Source of the DNA: Calditrichota bacterium
GTDB taxonomy: Bacteria; Calditrichota; Calditrichia; RBG-13-44-9; J075
NCBI GenBank assembly: GCA_003695285.1
Contig: RFIL01000163.1
Span: 1 to 12,112 of the forward strand
Length of the DNA: 12,112 nucleotides
Direction of reading: 5' to 3'
Position numbers and translations under genes: made by a program. Shown here piece by piece: positions 6,122-12,112 of this stretch (position 1 is the first letter of the stretch; each line of letters opens with the position of its first letter). Below the pieces are notes generated by a model that did no database searches, was not told where the DNA came from, and saw only the letters and a program-made list of their open reading frames with translations.

Positions 6122-9100
6122 ATGAAATCTCAATATTATTTACTCATTAGCGCATTTTTAACGGTATTTATCCCTTTTATAAACTTGAGTGCTGGTGATG
6201 GTCCAACTCAGCCAGAGGCAATGCAATTTGAACCGGTAGATGTCACTGATGTGGTAAATCTCCCTACCGGTGATTTTATTTATGCATTACCGTTGATGGA
6301 AGTACCGGGAACAGAAGGAGGATATCCTCTCGTTTTGAGTTACCACGCAGGCATAGGCCCTAATCAGGATGCTACTTGGGTGGGATTGGGTTGGACTTTG
6401 AATCCTGGCGCAATAAGCCGTGCAGTTAGTGGATACCCGGATGATTATGACTTTGGGCATGTTGATACACATTACGAAGCCAGCGGCTATGGAAAGTTGT
6501 TATATTTGTCAGCAGGATTAGGACCTACTGGTATAGATATGTCATGGGATTCCAACAAAGGTCTTGTAGGATCAAATGCTTACTTGCGAATACCGTTAAG
6601 CAAAAATGGAAAAACGAATTTAAAGCTGGGCTACTCTATAAATAATGGCGTCAATATAGGCTTCTCAAGATCCGGAATGTATGGAAATAATAGAATTACG
6701 CTTGGTATTAATTATAGTAAAAAGAGTGGGGTTGGATTTAGCGCAATTGGTATGCAGCTCGATTCAGAGGGCAACGCAACTGGCAATAATGTTTCACTTA
6801 GTATAAGGGGCATCGGTGGCCAGACACCTCCAAAAGGGGAGGCAAGATATATTCCTGTGGGAAGTTCGTGGTATGTTGGTGCAAGTATTCCCTATCTATT
6901 TAACTTAGTTGTCGGCTTATCCCATTATTTTTGGTGGTTAAATGAGAGCTACCCGGATAAAAGCTATGGTTATCTTCATCAATCAGAGTATCATGCGAAT
7001 ACTTCAACCCTCAAGAAATTTGAAAGAGTTCGTATAAAAGACTATCTATATGCATCCCAAGATGTTTATCAAGTAACAGCTCAGGGCATTGGTGGTATTA
7101 TGATGCCGTTTATGGAAACAGCATTTACCCTCAAAGATGATTTTGATAATGACGAAAGAGGGAAACTGCTCTCTACATGGGGTTCATCATCCTCCAATTC
7201 GAATAATGAAGCGATATTCAAGTTTTTAGGAGAACTGGGAGCTAATTTTTCAACCGATAATCAGAGCGATGTTTGGGGGGATGATTATTTAAATATTTTT
7301 CCTGGTAGAGTAGTCAGCAAAACAATAGAGCCATTGATGGATGGATCGAATAATATAGAGGGATTCAAAATTACCGAAATTGATGGAAAGATCTATGAGT
7401 ATAAGCAACCGGTAATAAATGTCTATCATTTTTCCAACACATTGGATGAACAAAACCCTGAACAAAAATCTTATACATTTATGGCCTCACCCTATGCAAC
7501 GAACTGGCTCCTAACTGCTGTAAAAGGACCGGATTACGTAGATCGGGATGGAAATGGTGAATGTAATGATGGTGACTGGGGTTACTGGATAAGATTTGAA
7601 TATGAGGTGAATCAAAAAGCAGTGATATGGAGAACACCATATACCGGAAGGGGACCCGATCCAAATAGTGTCACTAATACGGTTCTTTCTTGGGGCATCA
7701 GAGATTATGTTTTGCTCGATAGAGTAGAAACATCCAGCCACATTGCAATCTTTCACAAATCATTGGCTAATGATCGAAAAAACCCTGTCCTATTAGAGGA
7801 AGATGCGGTTCTTGAACCCGGAGCGGGCGTTGATGGTCCTTATGTTTATTTCACTATAAGAGGTGATTGGGAAGAGGAAATAAGAAACGCTCCGGTAAAC
7901 ACGCATTTGATGTATTTAAAGTGGCTGGCTCCAGGAGGAGGAGAACTGAATATATTTCGATCCGACATAATCGAGCCCATTTATTATAATCCAAATGATG
8001 GATATACATATTTTTATCAACTACCATTTACTCCTGAAGACTATGCATGGGCAGATAGTGGATGGATAACTCGTGATTTCTATCTTCACAATCTGGTTCT
8101 TGGTGGTGATATTTATGGGAAACAATTAGATAGAATCGATTTGTATAGTAAAACCGATGAATTTGTAACCTGGGATGGAAACGAATGGCAAATTGATGAA
8201 GCAAATGCCACCAAGATAAAATCCGTTGAGTTTACTTATAATTACCTTCTATGTGCAGATTCACCAAATAGCAATGCCACAGATCAAGCTAAATTGACCT
8301 TAACTAGTGTACAAATTTTAGGTAAAAATAACATTTCCACTTTACCAGCTTACACCTTTGAATATGCGAATGGGGATGCAATTAGGACAGGATTAAATCC
8401 TGGGTGGCATGAACATGACTGGGATAATTGGGGGCTTTATCGTGATCCTTCAGGTGGCAATGGTCTTAGAGAACACTTAACGCCGCAAACATCAACTGGT
8501 GCAAACAAGGCAGCCGCGTGGAGTTTAACCAGCATTACCACCCCAACTGGAGGAACAATAGAGATTGAGTATGAAAGTGATGATTACTACAGGGTCAGCG
8601 ACACATATGATTTTAAAAGAACCAACACTTATTCAATTCTTAATCAACAAGGAACCACAACGGATATTATCGAGGTGAGCAACTTATCATCAATGGATTT
8701 AGAAATAGGCCAGGAAATCTATATACAGGAGCATATAGAGGAAAATGATTGTATAGATGAGAATAATTGTTCGGGATGTTGGACAGATACGGAAACAAAT
8801 CTATCCAGCAGAACCATTATTAGTTTGAATGTTGGAACCAACGAAATTACTGTTAATACACCATATACATTTGAAGCCGATGTGCCTGGGGGAACCTGTA
8901 ATATAGGAATATTTTATGAATACCTCCTATTGGTTCCCCCTAAAACGGTATATGGTGGTGGAATACGTGTAAAATCCATTACCAGCTCTGATGGTCAAAA
9001 ATCATATAAAACCATATATGAGTATCGCGACGATTTGGGTTTTTCTACGGGGGTAACACCTTCATTACCGGATCTTTATGGGAAATCCTCTTTACCGGAA

Positions 9101-10843
9101 GGTGTCTATACTGCGCCGGATGAATACTACCAAGCTTATTTAAGTCATGAACTCAGCTACGGGCGACCTTCTCCGGGTGTTATTTATTCCCAGGTAGTAG
9201 TAAAAAATGTTAACAATACCAATAATCTAATAAACGGTAAAACGGTTTATGAATTCCATACCGCAAACGATTATCCATACGAAATCAGCGAGAGCGGCTC
9301 TGAGCTATCTTTTAAAAATAAATCATCTATTTATGGCTTGCCAAAAAGAATATCATATTACGAACAACTTTCATCCAACTCCTTTCGGTTAATCAGACAG
9401 GAAGATATGATTTATGGATTCAGCGATGCTCTCTACAATAATGGACGCATTTTAGATGAGGATGATAATGATATTAATCTGCCTGATCGCAAACCTTTAG
9501 GTCTCATACAAGAAAGATACGAAACCAGCAATGAATATCAAGAAGGCCAAACTCTGACAAAAAAGGTCGATAAACAATTTATCAATACTTACCTAATCAA
9601 ATCGAACTCAACAGAATATTATTATGAAAATGGAACTGAATTAATCGCTAGTATTGAAAGAAATTTTCTGTGGGATGCATTGTCCGGACAGGTGATTGGG
9701 AATGCTATTAACGATAGTGAGAACAAAGTTCGTATTACAAAAAAGACACCCGCCTACTGGAAATATCAGGGAATGGAAGATAAAAACATGCTGACACAAC
9801 TAACGCAGGAGTCATCATATCAGGCTGATATCGACATCAACGACATAACTTCATTGAAGAACTATAGTTTTCCGGAACAAGACATTTTATCGAGCACGAT
9901 TACAACATGGTCGGATGAATGGATAGTGAATGGTAGTCCCAATAATGTCTGGAGGAAAAATGACACCTATATTTATAATAAACAAATTGATGAACAAGAT
10001 TCCTACGATTTTGCCAATTTTAACCCCTGGAGTGACAACAGTGTGGAAAAAAACTTTCCGCAGGTAACTTCAACCTCCCCCTGGAAAATGACTTCCAATA
10101 TTACCCAATATACACCTTTTAGTTATCCGGTTGAAGAAGCCTTTGAAGACGGAACTTACAGCGCCACTCTTTACGGATATAGCGAGGCATTGCCGGTCGC
10201 CATTATCAGCAATGCCCGGGAGGATGAATGCTTTGTTGATGATTTTGAAAGCGGCGATTTTTCCGGTATGAAAATCGGGTGGGGTACCGGCGGAGCCGGC
10301 GGCGTCAAAGAGGTGACCCCGGAAGAAGCTCATACCGGTCAGTATGCCGTGAAGTTCTCCGGCATGACCGGTAACGACTATGCCTATATTAACCTTCAGG
10401 CGCCTTACATCACCGTGGTTCCTGGCAAGGCGTATACCATCAGCGCCTGGTATAAATGCGACCCCGGCAGAAGCGCCCGCATTAACTGGTATGATAAAAC
10501 CAACGGAGTCAGTTACCCAACAACAAAACAGGGCACCGGGCAATGGGAATTGATTGAACACACGGTAACAACACCAGCCAACTGCACCCAAATGCAGGTG
10601 TGGCTTTATGGGCAGTGGGGCAGCCCGGAAACGGATATCTATTATGATGACATCCGTGTGTTCCCTACAGACGCACAAATGAACACATATGTGTATGATA
10701 ATCTAACCTGGAAACTCATCGCCATAACCGATGCGAACTCCGTAACCACCTTTTATGAGTATGATGACTACGGCCGCTTGCGTCTGGTACGCGATGACGA
10801 TCAAAATATCCTGAATAAGTATGAATACAATTATAAACAATAG
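6122..10843 (+). CDS. Giant exported SpvB/TcB-like YD protein with a carbohydrate-binding-like module
   Basis: This 1573-residue protein has a signal peptide at 1-24 (to NLSA). Residues 46-100 carry the SpvB/TcB-type start: LPTGDFIYALPL, LVLSYHAG (70-77), WVGLGWTLNPGAISR (86-100). About 115-260 is Gly/Ser-rich alternating strand sequence. DRDGNGECNDGD (474-485) has the spacing of an acidic Ca2+-binding loop. KLTLTSVQILG and LPAYTFEYAN, then AWSLTSITTPTGG, resemble the central TcB-like beta-propeller/shell region. A Cys-bearing insert (C877, C883, C886, C926) follows. Residues 1369-1515 (DDFESGDFSG to YYDDIRVFP) look like a jelly-roll carbohydrate-binding module (CBM4/9-like). The last 50 residues are YD repeats (FYEYDDYGRLRLV). 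No toxin domain or RHS core is seen. AGAGAGG at 6105-6111 precedes ATG 6122 by ten bases. Family members build hollow shells around a C-terminal toxin; this one ends soon after the shell repeats, with the RHS partner encoded next. Confidence 0.82.
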   Translation: MKSQYYLLISAFLTVFIPFINLSAGDGPTQPEAMQFEPVDVTDVVNLPTGDFIYALPLMEVPGTEGGYPLVLSYHAGIGPNQDATWVGLGWTLNPGAISRAVSGYPDDYDFGHVDTHYEASGYGKLLYLSAGLGPTGIDMSWDSNKGLVGSNAYLRIPLSKNGKTNLKLGYSINNGVNIGFSRSGMYGNNRITLGINYSKKSGVGFSAIGMQLDSEGNATGNNVSLSIRGIGGQTPPKGEARYIPVGSSWYVGASIPYLFNLVVGLSHYFWWLNESYPDKSYGYLHQSEYHANTSTLKKFERVRIKDYLYASQDVYQVTAQGIGGIMMPFMETAFTLKDDFDNDERGKLLSTWGSSSSNSNNEAIFKFLGELGANFSTDNQSDVWGDDYLNIFPGRVVSKTIEPLMDGSNNIEGFKITEIDGKIYEYKQPVINVYHFSNTLDEQNPEQKSYTFMASPYATNWLLTAVKGPDYVDRDGNGECNDGDWGYWIRFEYEVNQKAVIWRTPYTGRGPDPNSVTNTVLSWGIRDYVLLDRVETSSHIAIFHKSLANDRKNPVLLEEDAVLEPGAGVDGPYVYFTIRGDWEEEIRNAPVNTHLMYLKWLAPGGGELNIFRSDIIEPIYYNPNDGYTYFYQLPFTPEDYAWADSGWITRDFYLHNLVLGGDIYGKQLDRIDLYSKTDEFVTWDGNEWQIDEANATKIKSVEFTYNYLLCADSPNSNATDQAKLTLTSVQILGKNNISTLPAYTFEYANGDAIRTGLNPGWHEHDWDNWGLYRDPSGGNGLREHLTPQTSTGANKAAAWSLTSITTPTGGTIEIEYESDDYYRVSDTYDFKRTNTYSILNQQGTTTDIIEVSNLSSMDLEIGQEIYIQEHIEENDCIDENNCSGCWTDTETNLSSRTIISLNVGTNEITVNTPYTFEADVPGGTCNIGIFYEYLLLVPPKTVYGGGIRVKSITSSDGQKSYKTIYEYRDDLGFSTGVTPSLPDLYGKSSLPEGVYTAPDEYYQAYLSHELSYGRPSPGVIYSQVVVKNVNNTNNLINGKTVYEFHTANDYPYEISESGSELSFKNKSSIYGLPKRISYYEQLSSNSFRLIRQEDMIYGFSDALYNNGRILDEDDNDINLPDRKPLGLIQERYETSNEYQEGQTLTKKVDKQFINTYLIKSNSTEYYYENGTELIASIERNFLWDALSGQVIGNAINDSENKVRITKKTPAYWKYQGMEDKNMLTQLTQESSYQADIDINDITSLKNYSFPEQDILSSTITTWSDEWIVNGSPNNVWRKNDTYIYNKQIDEQDSYDFANFNPWSDNSVEKNFPQVTSTSPWKMTSNITQYTPFSYPVEEAFEDGTYSATLYGYSEALPVAIISNAREDECFVDDFESGDFSGMKIGWGTGGAGGVKEVTPEEAHTGQYAVKFSGMTGNDYAYINLQAPYITVVPGKAYTISAWYKCDPGRSARINWYDKTNGVSYPTTKQGTGQWELIEHTVTTPANCTQMQVWLYGQWGSPETDIYYDDIRVFPTDAQMNTYVYDNLTWKLIAITDANSVTTFYEYDDYGRLRLVRDDDQNILNKYEYNYKQ
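10140..10680 (+). other. G+C-rich island encoding the carbohydrate-binding-like module
   Basis: Composition changes sharply inside the giant gene: a 60-base sample at 10261-10320 has 39 G+C (65%) whereas 8581-8640 has 20 (33%). The island matches the module with DDFESGDF, HTGQYAVKFSG and DDIRVFP. The absence of stop codons over 200 codons on the opposite strand follows from this composition. It suggests the module came from a different source than the body of the gene. Confidence 0.6.
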
Positions 10844-10921
10844 TGGATTTCACTCTTAATGGAAAGCACACAAAAAAAGAAAAATAAATTTACAAAATAG
10901 CTCTTAAGCGCGGAGGTAAAG

Positions 10922-12112
10922 ATGAAGATTACTTCCTTGTATGTGACAATTGTCATCATTCTGAACGTAACATTGGTTCCAAATGGATTTGCCCAGACCC
11001 AAACCGAAAACTATATCAAAACGGAGACTGTATTAGTCCCCCGATCGAACGAAAGTGATTTAGACCTCCTCTCCAATTCCGAGATCCGGAAAACCGTTAC
11101 GTATTTTGATGCACTTGGAAAAAAAATGCAAATTATTAGTATTAAAATTTCAGCATCAGAAAAAGATATTGTTACGCCAGTGGAATATGATGAATTAGGA
11201 ATTCAATTCAGATCCAATTTAGCCTATCAAGCAACTTCTACTGATGGTTCTTTTAGACCAAATGCCATTTCAGAGCAAAGAAATTTTTATCAAAGTCCAC
11301 CGCCTGGCGTTGCCTCAACCAACACACCTTATGCGGAAACCGTTTATCAAAAGTCCCCCCTTATTCCGGTACTGGAACAAGGCGCGGTAGGAACTCCCTG
11401 GCAACCGGGTAGTAATCATACTATTCAAACAACTCACCTTGCTAACGATGCCACAGATGATATCCGGATCTGGGTATTTGACGAAGTAAACCACACCGCC
11501 GCCACCACCGCAGCATACAGCGATGATGCATTATTCGTCACCAAAACTACCGATGAGAACGGAAATCTTTCCTATGAATATAAAGAAAAAACCGGTAAGT
11601 TGATTCTGAAAAAAACCTATACAGACGGTGTCACCGAAGTGTTGACCTATTACATTTATGATGAATTCGATAACCTCCGCATGATCTTGCCGCCGGAAGC
11701 GGTGGATGAATTGAAAAATAATGGATGGAACATGACTAATACGATTCGGGATACCTGGGCAACCTATTTTGTGTATGACGGCTATCAGCGGGTAGTAGCG
11801 AAAAAAATTCCGGAAGCCGACAGTATATTTACGATCTATGACCGCCTGGGTCGGGTGGTGCTGACCCAGGACGGCAACCTGCGCGCCCAAAACCGGTGGA
11901 TGTTCACCAAATACGATGTACACGGCAGAACCATCCTAACCGGCGTCTACACCGACCCCAACGGGTATGACCGCGCCCAGATGCAGGCGTACCTGGACCA
12001 GGTGATCGACGGTAGCAATACCCCCGGGCATTACGCCTACTACGAAACCCCGGACGCCAACGGCGCCGAGGGCTATACCGACAACGCCTTCCCCCCCATC
12101 GGCGATTGCCAG
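10922..12112 (+). CDS. Exported RHS protein with DUF6443-like N-terminus (C-terminus beyond window)
   Basis: The frame is open from ATG 10922 to the window end (397 residues, no stop). Residues 1-25 are a signal peptide ending GFAQ. Then come the landmarks of the Bacteroidota DUF6443/RHS family: NYIKTETV, TVTYFDALGKKMQII, DIVTPVEYDELG, FRPNAISEQRNFYQ, YAETVYQKSPLIPVLEQGAV, GTPWQPGSNH and, further on, YYIYDEFDNLRMILPPEAV, TIYDRLGRVVLTQDG and TKYDVHGRTILTGVY, which are YD repeats. Such proteins usually run past 1000 residues, with an RHS core and a variable C-terminal toxin and then an immunity gene; that part is not in view, so a toxic activity is not shown. GGAGG at 10912-10916 stands five bases before ATG. 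It follows the giant SpvB-like gene by 78 bases without a visible terminator, so the two are probably co-transcribed and function as a pair. Confidence 0.85.
   Translation, partial: MKITSLYVTIVIILNVTLVPNGFAQTQTENYIKTETVLVPRSNESDLDLLSNSEIRKTVTYFDALGKKMQIISIKISASEKDIVTPVEYDELGIQFRSNLAYQATSTDGSFRPNAISEQRNFYQSPPPGVASTNTPYAETVYQKSPLIPVLEQGAVGTPWQPGSNHTIQTTHLANDATDDIRIWVFDEVNHTAATTAAYSDDALFVTKTTDENGNLSYEYKEKTGKLILKKTYTDGVTEVLTYYIYDEFDNLRMILPPEAVDELKNNGWNMTNTIRDTWATYFVYDGYQRVVAKKIPEADSIFTIYDRLGRVVLTQDGNLRAQNRWMFTKYDVHGRTILTGVYTDPNGYDRAQMQAYLDQVIDGSNTPGHYAYYETPDANGAEGYTDNAFPPIGDCQ

Noticed and set aside
10070..10678. A 202-codon open frame on the minus strand
   Set aside because: It lies inside the giant YD gene over its G+C-rich island, lacks any recognisable domain, and is explained by composition.
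10844..10921. A terminator between the giant YD gene and the RHS gene
   Set aside because: No stem followed by a T-run is present in the 78-base gap.
11531..11923. A 130-codon open frame on the minus strand
   Set aside because: It is antisense to the clearly conserved YD repeats of the RHS gene.

Overview
The window looks like a piece of chromosome from a Gram-negative bacterium of the Bacteroidota/Ignavibacteriota/Calditrichota/KSB1 side of the FCB group. The evidence is a secreted peptidase ending in a type IX secretion (Por_Secre_tail) sorting domain, an OmpH/Skp-like protein, and large signal-peptide-bearing RHS/YD proteins of the kind common in Bacteroidota (SpvB-like N-terminus, DUF6443-like N-terminus). 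The exact phylum cannot be fixed from this sequence alone.

Left half, minus strand (1-3000): three exported proteins read in one direction in the order M14-like zinc carboxypeptidase with T9SS tail, secreted beta-propeller protein, M23/LytM-like peptidase cut by the window edge. The last two overlap by 4 bases (ATGA), so this is probably one operon. Sampled base composition here is near 50% G+C.

Divergent spacer (3001-3644): about 640 bases without a convincing gene. It holds a perfect 14-base palindrome, a run of eight C, a 9-base direct repeat around a small hairpin, and two possible 5'-UTR hairpins.

Right half, plus strand (3645-12112): five genes in one direction with good ribosome binding sites for most: a tail-fibre-like exported protein with a conserved coiled-coil C-terminus, an OmpH/Skp-like membrane-anchored coiled-coil protein, an unrecognised lipoprotein, a 1573-residue SpvB/YD-type giant protein, and a DUF6443-type RHS protein that runs off the window. 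Every product carries an export signal or membrane anchor, so they most plausibly act together in the envelope or outside the cell. My reading is a polymorphic-toxin or surface-display locus: the two giant proteins resemble a split TcB/TcC-like (SpvB + RHS) pair, the Skp-like protein could chaperone them through the periplasm, and the lipoprotein and fibre-like protein could anchor or display them. That joint function is inference.

Three of the plus-strand genes are mosaics: stretches near 28-33% G+C join 3' modules near 60-65% G+C (last third of the fibre gene, a carbohydrate-binding-like domain in the giant gene, and the YD part of the last gene). This suggests that variable bodies are combined with recycled, conserved modules. 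No tRNA, rRNA, CRISPR array, transposase or phage structural gene is visible.
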